Assembly (NCBI GenBank): GCA_035536915.1
Contig: DATLNE010000001.1
Span: 1 to 64,000, forward strand
Source: Acidimicrobiales bacterium
Lineage (GTDB): Bacteria; Actinomycetota; Acidimicrobiia; Acidimicrobiales; JAHWLA01
Direction: 5' to 3'
DNA: 64,000 nt
Numbering within the stretch: the stretch's first letter is position 1; each line of letters begins with the position of its first letter. Positions 7,211 through 15,920 of this stretch are shown piece by piece. A model generated the notes under the pieces. The model saw only the letters and a list, made by a program, of their open reading frames with translations, was not told the DNA's origin and made no database searches. Both the position numbers and the translations under genes were made by a program.

Positions 7211-10105
7211 CTACGCGGTGCCGCCGGCTGACCGGTTGGCTTCGTTGGCCCGGCGCACGAGCTCGCCGACCTCGTTGACCCGGCGTTGGTACTCGGCCAG
7301 GTCGCCGCGCCGCAGCGCCTCTTGGGCAGCGTCGTACGCTGTCTGAGCCTGGGCCAGCAGCGCCTGCACGTCGGCTGAAGGCGGTTGCCCGCCGGGCTGC
7401 GTCGGCGTGGTGGGCGGGGCGGGCGCGCCTTGCGGCCCCCGTTCCAGGGTGGCGGGCGCCGAGCCGAAGATCTTGGTCAGCGCCTGCTGCAGGGTGGTGC
7501 CCATCTCGGCCCGCTCGCCGAACACCACAATGACCCGCTTGAGCTCGGGCACTGGGTTGTTCTGCGACTGCACGTACAGGGGCCGTACGTAGACAATCGA
7601 GTTCTCGATGGGCAGCACCACCAGGTTCCCTTGCAACGCCTGCGAGCCCTGCTGGTTCAACAGGGTTATCTCGCTGGTGATCGTGGTGTTGGCCTTGATG
7701 CGGGCATCGACCAAAGCGGGCCCGTCGACCTGGCGGCCACGGGGCATCTCGAACACCTCAAGCTTCCCGTACGACCCCGGGTCGCTCTTGGCCGTCATGA
7801 AGGCGGTCAGGTTCTGCTGCTTGTCGGCCTGCGAGGCGGCCACGAAGGGTCGCAGGATCAGGAACGACTCACGGGGGTCGCCGGGCAGCCGCAGCAACAG
7901 GTACGTCGGGTCCATGCGCTTGGTCTTGCGCCGCACCAGGTTGCCCTCGGCGTCGAGCACCTGGACCTCCTGGGCGGGCGCCGACGGGTTGCCCGAGCCG
8001 GGGTCCTGCGACACGTTCCAGGCGTCGGTGGCCCGGTAGAACTCCACCGGATCGGTGATGTGATAGCGCCCGTACATGTTCGTCTGCACCCGGAAGATGT
8101 CCTCGGCGTAGCGCAGGTGCTCGACCATCTCGGGGTCCATGGCCGAGAACGGCGTGAACAGCTTGGGGAAGGCCTTGGCGTAGGCCTGCACGATCCGGTC
8201 ATCGGGGTCGACGATGTAGAACGTCATCGTGCCGTCGTAGGCATCGGTGACGACCTTGACCGAGTTGCGCACGTAGTTGAACGAGGTGTTGAGCCCGCTG
8301 CCCGGCGGCAGCTCCTCCACGTTGGCGTGCTGTGCGTACGGGTACCGCGACGTTGTCGTGTAGGCGTCTTGCACCCACTGGATGCGGCCCTTGACAATCA
8401 CGGGATAGGGGTCGGCGTCGTAGCGGAGGAACGGCGCCGCCTGCTTCACCCGGCTCTCGATGTCGCGGTAGAAGACAGCTCGGGACTGCGGCGTCACCTG
8501 GTCGGAGATCAACACGTTCTGGTCGCCGAAGCGAATGGCGAACGCCAGCCGCCGCAGGAACGACCCCATGGGCACGCCGCCCTTGCCTGCGTACGTGCTC
8601 TCCTCGGTCTCGCCCGACTCCGTCTGGAAGTCGATCTCCTTCTGCTTGCTGTTGACGATGGCGTAGCTGCTCAGGTTTTCGCCGAAGTAGATGCGCGGCT
8701 CGGTGATGGCCGGTGTGCCCGCCGGTGGCACGTCCTTGACCAGGAACTCAGGCTTGCCGTCACTGCTCACCGCGTTGGCGGGCGACACCACGGCGCCGTA
8801 GCCGTGGGTGTACTGCAACCGCTGGTTCACCCACGACTGCGACGGCAGGTCGCCGCTGTTGAGCTCACGAGCCGACACGATCGTCTGCAACAGCTCGCCG
8901 CCGATGGTGTAGCGGTCGATGTCGACGTCGTTGAACCGGTAGTACTGCCGGATCTCCTGCAGCCGCTGGTAGGTGCCCTTGACGTAGGTGGGGTCCCACA
9001 GCCGGACGTTGCGCACCGTGGTGGCGTTCTCGCTCAGGTCCTGGGCGGTGAGGCTCTCGTCGTAGTCGAAGGAACGCTCCTGCACGTCGCTGATGTTCAT
9101 CGCCACGCGGGTCGCCTTGATGTTGCGGTCGATGTACTTGCTCTCCCGCTGGAGCTCGGACGGCTCCACGCGGAACTTCTGGATGAAGGCGGGGTAGGCG
9201 GCGCCCACGATCACCGAGATGAACGCCCACAGGCCGACGCCGATGACGGGCAGCACCCAGCCCTGCCAGCGGATGTTGAGCAGGAACAGCACGCACGCCG
9301 CCAACGAGATGACCACCAGCAGTTGCAGGGCGGGCAACTGGGCGTTCACGTCGGTGTAGGTGGCGCCGTGCACCGCGCCCCGGGTGGAAAAGTTCAGCTC
9401 GTAGCGCGACAGGTAGTAGCCCGCCGCCTTGAGCAGGGCGAGCACGGCCAGCAGCACCGAGATGTGCGCCTTCACGTGGCGGGTGACCCGCGGGGCGGGC
9501 GGCTGCACCCGGATGCCGCCGTTGAGGTAGTGGGCCACCAGCGAGACCACGGCCACGATGAACACGGCGAGGAAGAGCCAGTCGACGACGAACGACATGA
9601 ACGGCAGTCGGAACACGTAAAAGCTGACGTCTTCGCCGAACTGAGGGTCGTTCACGCCGAAGTCAACGCTGTTGCGGAACAACAGCCAGTTGTTCCACTG
9701 GCTCGCCGTGTTGCCCCCCGCCATCAGGGCGAACAGGGCGGCGATGACGAGGCGGACCTTGCCGGCGTGGCGGCCTACGGCGTCGCGGTAACGCTGCACC
9801 AGCTCGTCGTCGGGGCCGGGCGTGCGGAACTTGGGCGCCAGCCGGTCGGCGATGAGCAGGTTGAGGTACAGCAGGACGAAGAAGCCCGCCGTGAAGCCCG
9901 CGACGAGCGCCAGCTTGGTGCCCAGCACCCCCTGCCACACGTCGCCGAAGCCCAGTTCGTCGAACCACAAGTACGTCGTGTAGAAGCCCGCGATCCCCCG
10001 CAGCGACGTGAGGCCGAAGAACAGCACGACACCCGCGGCGATCAGGATCGTGCGGCCGCGGTTGCCGCGACGAGCCGGCCGGGGGAGGTCGGTGGGAGCA
10101 CGCAT
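7211..10105 (-). CDS. UPF0182 family large membrane protein
   Basis: A 964-residue protein with about seven transmembrane spans in residues 20-320 and a large extracytoplasmic region to about 880, ending in a Gln/Ala-rich helical tail (ALLAQAQTAYDAAQEALRRG). Family hallmarks include YLWFDELGF, FYVFRLPF and the long domain with VYYRDIESR-like and GRYHITDPVEFY segments. UPF0182/COG1615 proteins are widespread in actinobacteria and their function is not defined. In mycobacteria the gene adjoins a PDZ/Lon-type protease; here the equivalent protease lies 5.8 kb upstream in the same orientation, with three other envelope genes between. Confidence 0.93.
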   Translation of the reverse strand: MRAPTDLPRPARRGNRGRTILIAAGVVLFFGLTSLRGIAGFYTTYLWFDELGFGDVWQGVLGTKLALVAGFTAGFFVLLYLNLLIADRLAPKFRTPGPDDELVQRYRDAVGRHAGKVRLVIAALFALMAGGNTASQWNNWLLFRNSVDFGVNDPQFGEDVSFYVFRLPFMSFVVDWLFLAVFIVAVVSLVAHYLNGGIRVQPPAPRVTRHVKAHISVLLAVLALLKAAGYYLSRYELNFSTRGAVHGATYTDVNAQLPALQLLVVISLAACVLFLLNIRWQGWVLPVIGVGLWAFISVIVGAAYPAFIQKFRVEPSELQRESKYIDRNIKATRVAMNISDVQERSFDYDESLTAQDLSENATTVRNVRLWDPTYVKGTYQRLQEIRQYYRFNDVDIDRYTIGGELLQTIVSARELNSGDLPSQSWVNQRLQYTHGYGAVVSPANAVSSDGKPEFLVKDVPPAGTPAITEPRIYFGENLSSYAIVNSKQKEIDFQTESGETEESTYAGKGGVPMGSFLRRLAFAIRFGDQNVLISDQVTPQSRAVFYRDIESRVKQAAPFLRYDADPYPVIVKGRIQWVQDAYTTTSRYPYAQHANVEELPPGSGLNTSFNYVRNSVKVVTDAYDGTMTFYIVDPDDRIVQAYAKAFPKLFTPFSAMDPEMVEHLRYAEDIFRVQTNMYGRYHITDPVEFYRATDAWNVSQDPGSGNPSAPAQEVQVLDAEGNLVRRKTKRMDPTYLLLRLPGDPRESFLILRPFVAASQADKQQNLTAFMTAKSDPGSYGKLEVFEMPRGRQVDGPALVDARIKANTTITSEITLLNQQGSQALQGNLVVLPIENSIVYVRPLYVQSQNNPVPELKRVIVVFGERAEMGTTLQQALTKIFGSAPATLERGPQGAPAPPTTPTQPGGQPPSADVQALLAQAQTAYDAAQEALRRGDLAEYQRRVNEVGELVRRANEANRSAGGTA

Positions 10106-10114
10106 GGGCGGAGC

Positions 10115-12103
10115 CTAGGGCGCGGCAGGGACGAGCAAGCAGCGGCACCCGGCGTGCGCGGGCGGATGCAGCCTGCCGGTGGGGTACTCCTCGCCGCGAG
10201 GGGTGGGGCCGGCCAGGGCGTTGTCGTCGCAGTCGGGGCAGGGGCCGCCTACGTCGTCGACGATCCAGCGCAGCGGCGCCCCTTCGGGGGTGGCGCTGAA
10301 CGTGCCCCGGGAGAAGGCGGCGATCACGTGGTCGGTGGCCAGTTGCTCGATGCGCTTGCCCTTGGTCTCGCGGTAGGCGGCGCCGATGCGCTCGACCACC
10401 AACGACGCCTCTTCTTCGGCGCCTTCCTCCAGGCCTCGCTCGAGCCGCTTGCGCAGGGGGCCGACGAGGTCGGCGGCCAGGCTTTCGGCCAGGTCGTCGA
10501 CGTCGACGGCCGTGTCGCCGCCGTCGACGAAGGACACCCCTGCCGTTGACGCCTCGGCCAGCAGTTCGGCAGCCACGGCCCGATAGCGGGCGGGGTGGTC
10601 GTCCGCGCTGGGCAGGACGGCATCCGCCGTCGGGCGGCCGCGGTGGCTGCGGAACCGGTCGAGCACGTCGTTCTGCTCGTCCTGCAAGGCCCGCTTCAGC
10701 CGGCGCGAGAGGCGGTGCTCGATGTCTTCCACCGCGCCGTCACGCCGCTGGAGCAGGGCTTCGTCCTCGTCGGAGAGAGGTGCTTCTTCGGCCGGCTCCG
10801 ATGCAGGCGCTGCGGCGGCGGGTTCGGGCGCGGCGTCGCCCTCGGCGTCAGCGTCGGCCCCGCTGTCGAGCACCTCGCGGGCGCGGGCCACGGCTTGGGC
10901 GCGGTCGGCACGTATGCGGGCGAACAGGTCGTCGACGGCGTCGGGGGCTTCGTCGCCTGTCGTGGGCACTTCTTCGGCGTTGCCGCTCGACGCTTCCTCG
11001 GGCAGCGGCGGGTCGGCTGGGCGCGAGGCTGCCTTCGCTGCTTCTTCTTCGGGCAGCAGCGGGTCGACGGGACGCGGAGGCTCCTCGACTGCCCGCGGCG
11101 GCTTGGGCTCGGGCTCGGGCGGCGCCTCCTGGCTCGGCTCCGGCTTGATGATGCGCACGCCTTCGCCTGCCATGGGTGGGGCGACGGGCGTGAACGCCGC
11201 GGCCCGCTCCGCCTCGGCTGCCTCTTCGTCCTTGGGGCGGCGCAGGATGCGCACCGACGACCGACGCCGTTCCTCGGGCTCGGGCTCAGGTTCCGGTGCA
11301 GGTGCAGGTGCGGGCTCCGGCTCCGGCTCCGGCTCGGCCGCAGGTTCGGCGGCGGGCTCTGCGACCTCGTCAAGCTGCTCCTCGGGCACCCGGCGTGCGG
11401 CCGCCTCCGCTGCCGACCGCGCCTCGGCTTCGGCCTTGACCAGTTCCTCGGTGACCTCGTCGAGTGTGGTGCGCACCATGCGGTACGCCTCCAGCAGCCG
11501 GTCGCGCCCGGCCCGCAACTGCTCGACCTGGGTGTGCGCCAGCTTGCGCCGCCGGGCCAGGTCACCGAGCACCTTGGCCCGGCGGCCTTCGGCCTCTTCG
11601 ACCATGGCGCGGGCCTTGCCCTCCACGTCCTCCAGCAGGCGTTCGGCCTCCTGCCGCGCCCGCCCGAGGGCAGCCTCGGCGTCGGCTTCGGCCGCCGTGC
11701 GGATCTCGGCGGCGGCCGCTTCGGCCTCTTCGGTCTCTCGGGCCAACAAGCCTTCGGCCTCGGCCCGCATCCGGCCCGCCTCTTCGTAGGCCTCCCGCAG
11801 CAGCTGGGCCACGTTGTCTTCGGCCTTGCCCCGGATGTCGGCCGCTGCGTCCTGGGCCGAGCGCAGGATGCGGGCCGTCTCCTCACCGAGCGCGCTGGTC
11901 AGCGTGTCGACGTCCATCTGGGGGTGCGCCGCCCGTTCCTCGGCCTCGGCCAAGCGGCGGCGCAGCGCCTCCGCTTCGTCCTGCGCGGCGCGCAGCTGCT
12001 CGGCCACGCGGGCCAGGAACCTCTTGACCTCGGTGGGGTCGAGGCCGCGGAACGACGTCGGGAACGCGTGCGCGGCCACCTCGTCCGGCGACAACTCGGG
12101 CAT
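10115..12103 (-). CDS. DivIVA-like coiled-coil protein with a phage-minor-head-like C-terminal Cys/His motif
   Basis: A 662-residue protein. Residues 1-60 resemble the DivIVA/Wag31 membrane-curvature domain (FPTSFRGLDPTEVKRFL), and 35-250 are a long Ala/Glu/Arg coiled coil. Residues 255-480 are an acidic Pro/Glu-rich linker, and 490-610 a second helical domain. The last 45 residues carry C622-P-D-C625, an HPPAH segment and C653-R-C655. That final pattern (CxxC, then HPxxHxxCRC) is what I know from Mu gpF / SPP1 gp7 minor head proteins; I know of no DivIVA protein with it. Likely membrane-associated scaffold; its ATG is 38 bases after the FecR-like gene stop. Confidence 0.85.
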   Translation of the reverse strand: MPELSPDEVAAHAFPTSFRGLDPTEVKRFLARVAEQLRAAQDEAEALRRRLAEAEERAAHPQMDVDTLTSALGEETARILRSAQDAAADIRGKAEDNVAQLLREAYEEAGRMRAEAEGLLARETEEAEAAAAEIRTAAEADAEAALGRARQEAERLLEDVEGKARAMVEEAEGRRAKVLGDLARRRKLAHTQVEQLRAGRDRLLEAYRMVRTTLDEVTEELVKAEAEARSAAEAAARRVPEEQLDEVAEPAAEPAAEPEPEPEPAPAPAPEPEPEPEERRRSSVRILRRPKDEEAAEAERAAAFTPVAPPMAGEGVRIIKPEPSQEAPPEPEPKPPRAVEEPPRPVDPLLPEEEAAKAASRPADPPLPEEASSGNAEEVPTTGDEAPDAVDDLFARIRADRAQAVARAREVLDSGADADAEGDAAPEPAAAAPASEPAEEAPLSDEDEALLQRRDGAVEDIEHRLSRRLKRALQDEQNDVLDRFRSHRGRPTADAVLPSADDHPARYRAVAAELLAEASTAGVSFVDGGDTAVDVDDLAESLAADLVGPLRKRLERGLEEGAEEEASLVVERIGAAYRETKGKRIEQLATDHVIAAFSRGTFSATPEGAPLRWIVDDVGGPCPDCDDNALAGPTPRGEEYPTGRLHPPAHAGCRCLLVPAAP

Positions 12104-12141
12104 GGCCGAAGCCTACGAGCCGCAGCCCGGGATTTGGCGGA

Positions 12142-13323
12142 CTACGGCAGCGGGTCGAGCAGGCCGTTCAAGGTGTCGACGACGGGGGCCACCAGCGGGT
12201 CGATCGGCGTCTGGGTTGTCACCGGCGGGACGGGCTCGTCGGGGTCGTCGGGCTGCGTCGTCGGGGTGGTGCCGCCGTTGCGAGGCCGGGTCGTGGTCGT
12301 CGTCGACCCGCCGGAGCCGCCAGGACCGGGCCGCGTCGGCGTCGGCGTGGTCGGGGAAGGTCCGGCCGCCACCGTCGCAGGGCCGGAAAAGCCCAGTGGC
12401 GCCCGTCCGATGGCGAGGTCGAGGTCACGTACCAACGCAGGGGCGTCGGCTACTGCCTGGTCGAGGGCCACGAGCCCCCATGCCGCACCTTCGTCGCGGA
12501 ACCGGAAGACCGACTGCCACCGTTCGCCGAACGACGACTGCTTGCCTGCCACGGTGATCACGGCGCCGACCAGCGTCTCGCCGGGCGGGCGGGCGCCGTC
12601 GAGCAACGAGGCCGCGAACGACGGCTCGTTGTCGAGCGCGGGCAGCACCTGCTTGTAGAACCCGGGGGTGCGGCCTTCGCCGGCGCGCACGTTGGGGCCG
12701 AAGGCGCGGCTGCGTGCCTCCAGTTCGCGGCCGAAGGCCATGGCGGCGCCGAGGTGGCGGCGGTCCCACTCGTCGGTGTCGTTGTAGGCCACGGGCGCCG
12801 CCGAGGTGGGCAGCACGCCGATCGCAGGGATCGATGCCTGGCGCAAGGCGGGCACGGTGAAGGCCGGGCCGCCGGAGCGGAGCACGACGTGGCCGCGGTA
12901 GGCGGCGGCGGAGACGGCCAGCGACCGCGACACTCGCGCCGCGCCCGTGACTTCCACTTCGGAGCCCGCCGTGCGCACCACGACGGGGGCGCCTTCGGTG
13001 GCGACCAACAGGTCGCCGGTCATCAGGTTGGGGCTGGCCGCCAGCTCGAACTCGGTACAGGAGTCGGCCGCGCAGCGCAGGTCGTAGCTGCGGCCGTCGC
13101 CGGACACGACCCGAGCCGTGCCCTGCTCCAGCTTCACCCGGTCGCCGAAGTGGAGCCGTTGCGAGCGCTCCACGACCTTGGCCGCCTTGCCCGCCACGCT
13201 GACCAGCGCCCGTCCTTCGACGTCGAGGCGCGCCTCACCGGAGCGCAGCTTGTCGCGGCTGCACCCAGCGGCGCCGACGGCCAGGAGGCCGGCGACCAAG
13301 ACCATCGAAAGCGAACGCTTCAT
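12142..13323 (-). CDS. FecR-like lipoprotein with a Pro/Thr-rich C-terminus
   Basis: A 393-residue lipoprotein: the signal MKRSLSMVLVAGLLAVGAAGC places the lipidated Cys at residue 21. Residues 35-160 read as a FecR-type beta domain (RLHFGDRVKLEQGTARVVSG, two Cys in LRCAADSC). A helical domain covers 190-320, and the tail is an extracytoplasmic Thr/Pro linker. Its start overlaps the sensor-kinase stop by four bases (ATGA), so the two are translationally coupled and probably function together, for instance as sensor accessory and kinase. FecR domains usually sense or transmit envelope signals; a direct role here is inference. Confidence 0.75.
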   Translation of the reverse strand: MKRSLSMVLVAGLLAVGAAGCSRDKLRSGEARLDVEGRALVSVAGKAAKVVERSQRLHFGDRVKLEQGTARVVSGDGRSYDLRCAADSCTEFELAASPNLMTGDLLVATEGAPVVVRTAGSEVEVTGAARVSRSLAVSAAAYRGHVVLRSGGPAFTVPALRQASIPAIGVLPTSAAPVAYNDTDEWDRRHLGAAMAFGRELEARSRAFGPNVRAGEGRTPGFYKQVLPALDNEPSFAASLLDGARPPGETLVGAVITVAGKQSSFGERWQSVFRFRDEGAAWGLVALDQAVADAPALVRDLDLAIGRAPLGFSGPATVAAGPSPTTPTPTRPGPGGSGGSTTTTTRPRNGGTTPTTQPDDPDEPVPPVTTQTPIDPLVAPVVDTLNGLLDPLP

Positions 13324-15875
13324 CGCCTTCCTTGTATCGGCGTAGCGGGCAGGAAGATGGAGAAACGGGAGCCTTTGCCCGGTTCGGACAAAAGCGACAC
13401 CGAGCCGCCGTGGGCCTCGGCCACCCGCTGCACGAGCGAGAGTCCGAGCCCCAAGCCGCCGAAGCTCCGGGTGTCAGAGGTATCACCTTGCACGAAGTCA
13501 GCGAACGCCAGTTCCTGCTCCTGCGGCGTCATCCCCTTGCCTCGGTCGACCACGCTTACCTCGAGGCCGCCGTCGACGGGCGCAGCGGTCACCGTGATCT
13601 TGCCCCCGTCGCCCGAGAACTTCACGGCGTTGTCGACCAGCTCGTCGAGGCTCAGGGTCAGCCACCGCCGGTCGACCTGCACCTTGGGCACGCCGCGGCT
13701 CACCCGGCGCACGATCGACCGGGTGCCGTTAACCCGTTCGTCCCACCGCTTCACCACTTCGTCGACCAGGGCTCGCACCTCGACCACCTCGGGGCGGAGG
13801 ATGACGCGACCGGCGCCCGCCGAGGCGAAGAACTCCAGCATCTGCACGATGCGGAACAACGCCTTGGACTGCTTGAGGATCTCGCCGTGCCACTGGCGGG
13901 CCCGCTCGGGCGGCACGTCCTTGCGGGTAAGCAGGTCGGCGTAGCCCATGATCCCGGTCAGCGGGGTGCGCAACTCGTGGCCGATGCGCGAGAGAAACTC
14001 CGTCTTCATCTGCTCGACCTCGCGCTCGCGGCGCAGGTCGCGCAGCACGAACACCGCACCGGCCAGCTCCCCCGCCAAGTCGCGCAGCGGACCGCCCAGG
14101 ACCGACACGGGGATGCGGCTGCCGTCCTGGTGGTCGACCCAGCCTTCGGCGTGCCAGCGGGTGGGCGACAGCCGGGTGAGGCGGCCGCCGATGTCGGTGC
14201 CGTCGTCGGCGCTGAGGCTGACCACTTCGTCGGCCCGTTGCTCACGCGCCGAGGCGGCGCCGATGCCGAGCAACTCCTCAGCGGCCTGGTTGAAGTCGGT
14301 GATGCGGCCGGTGGCGTCGACGGCGATGAGCGCCTCGCCCATGCCCGCCACGACCGCTTCCAAGCGGCTGCGCAGGCGGCTTTCCGCTTCGGTCTTCTCC
14401 TGGATCGACAAGGCCATCGAGTCGAAGGCGCTGCCCAACACGCCGACCTCGTCGTCGCTGGCGATCTCGGCCCGCACGTTGAGCTCGCCGCGCTGGATGC
14501 CCTCGGCCACTCGGGTCAGGCGGCGCAGGCCTGCGCCGATGCGCTCGCCCACGATCGACGCCAGCAGCAGGGCGAGCAGGGTGCCACCCAGGGCGATGAC
14601 GAACAGGGTGCGGAACAAGCGATCGCGCGAGTCGCCCACGATGGCGGTCGGGGTGGAAGCGGCCATGGCGAGGATGGGGCGCTCGTCCTCCATGCGCACC
14701 GGGCGGATGGCCACGAAACGGGTAGGCGTGATGGTCGACTCGGCCCGGCCGGTGTCGATCACCGTCTTGGCCAACGACAGCACGGTGCCCGCAGGCGGGC
14801 GGGGGCCGAACGACGCCACGAAGCGGTCACGATCCGCCAAGGCCAGCGAGAGCGACTCGTCGTCGCTGGAGCGCACGTTGAGGTAGTCGTCGTTGAGCCG
14901 GGAGACGGCGATGGCCACGCCGAGCAGGACGGGCGAGGCCCCTTGCTGCTGCATGCGCGCCGGTGAGGCGGCCACCGCGAAGGCCTGGCCCGCCAGCACG
15001 TCGACCGAGTTGCGGGCCGACAGCGTCTGGATCGACTGGCGCACGATCTCCGAGCCGGCCAAGGCCACGGCTGTGGCGTTGTCGATGCCGGTGACGCCGA
15101 GGACCTCGCCGGTCGGGGCCACAAAGGCCAGGGGCGTGCCGAGGAAGTAGGTCGACGACAACGCCGCCAGTTCGGGGTTGAGGTTGCCCTCGCCCGGGCC
15201 GGTGAAGTCGAGGATGGCCTGGGCCCGCTGGCTGCCGAGGTTGGCGGCCACGATCTTGGCTTCGGCCAGGCGGGCCGCCCCTTCCCGGCGGGCGAAGGTC
15301 GCTTCCGAGCGGGCACGGGCGTCGAGGCGGGTGAGCTCCTGGTCCTCCACGGTGTTGGCCAGGACTGCCGACAGCGCCACCGACAGCACGAGCACGACCA
15401 GCAGGAGGGCGCCCGCCGCGCTGGCCGCCACCCGGGCGGCGATGGACCGGCGGCTGGCGGTGAGCACCGACGAGCCGATGCCCGCGGCACCGATGACGAG
15501 CAAGGCGGCGGGGACGTTGCTGGTCGTGGTCGTGGCCGCCGCCACGGTGGCTGCCGCGGTGCCGGCCATGCCCACCCACATGAGGCGGCGCGATGTGCGC
15601 CCGCCGCACCACGGGACGGAGCCGAACAACAAGGCGGCCACGCCCGCGCCGCGCAGGCTGAGCAGGAGGGGGTCGTCGCCGCTTTCGATGAGGCTGGAGC
15701 CGTGGAAGAAGGCGGCGGCGGAGAGGGAGAGGAAGCCGACGGCCAACAGGGCACGGGAGCCGAGCGGGCGCGCCACCAGCTCCCCGCGCAGGACGACGAG
15801 GGCCAGCCCCGCTGCCGAGGCGAGGAACAGCACGAATTCGGCGGCGAACTGGAACTGGGCGGCCGAAGCGGACAT
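13320..15875 (-). CDS. Membrane sensor histidine kinase (HAMP-PAS-HisKA-HATPase), orphan
   Basis: An 851-residue kinase. Six N-terminal hydrophobic segments are followed by an extracytoplasmic sensor region (about 185-415), another span, HAMP (about 440-490), a PAS domain (about 500-615) and HisKA with phospho-acceptor His633 in IGHELRTPL. The ATPase follows with N box ELVDNAVKF, G1 VVDRGKGM and G2 GGLGLGLSL. All catalytic boxes are intact. No response-regulator gene is adjacent; the coupled downstream gene is the FecR-like lipoprotein. It probably monitors an envelope signal together with that lipoprotein; the partner regulator must be elsewhere. Confidence 0.93.
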   Translation of the reverse strand: MSASAAQFQFAAEFVLFLASAAGLALVVLRGELVARPLGSRALLAVGFLSLSAAAFFHGSSLIESGDDPLLLSLRGAGVAALLFGSVPWCGGRTSRRLMWVGMAGTAAATVAAATTTTSNVPAALLVIGAAGIGSSVLTASRRSIAARVAASAAGALLLVVLVLSVALSAVLANTVEDQELTRLDARARSEATFARREGAARLAEAKIVAANLGSQRAQAILDFTGPGEGNLNPELAALSSTYFLGTPLAFVAPTGEVLGVTGIDNATAVALAGSEIVRQSIQTLSARNSVDVLAGQAFAVAASPARMQQQGASPVLLGVAIAVSRLNDDYLNVRSSDDESLSLALADRDRFVASFGPRPPAGTVLSLAKTVIDTGRAESTITPTRFVAIRPVRMEDERPILAMAASTPTAIVGDSRDRLFRTLFVIALGGTLLALLLASIVGERIGAGLRRLTRVAEGIQRGELNVRAEIASDDEVGVLGSAFDSMALSIQEKTEAESRLRSRLEAVVAGMGEALIAVDATGRITDFNQAAEELLGIGAASAREQRADEVVSLSADDGTDIGGRLTRLSPTRWHAEGWVDHQDGSRIPVSVLGGPLRDLAGELAGAVFVLRDLRREREVEQMKTEFLSRIGHELRTPLTGIMGYADLLTRKDVPPERARQWHGEILKQSKALFRIVQMLEFFASAGAGRVILRPEVVEVRALVDEVVKRWDERVNGTRSIVRRVSRGVPKVQVDRRWLTLSLDELVDNAVKFSGDGGKITVTAAPVDGGLEVSVVDRGKGMTPQEQELAFADFVQGDTSDTRSFGGLGLGLSLVQRVAEAHGGSVSLLSEPGKGSRFSIFLPATPIQGRR

Positions 15876-15920
15876 ACGTCTACTTATCGGCGGGAAGCGG
15901 GGCGATCCCAGGAATTCGGG

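Noticed and set aside
7385-10549. 1054-codon plus-strand frame opposite the UPF0182 and DivIVA-like genes
   Set aside because: A typical high-GC antisense frame: low-complexity His/Gly/Arg text, while the minus strand encodes recognisable membrane segments.
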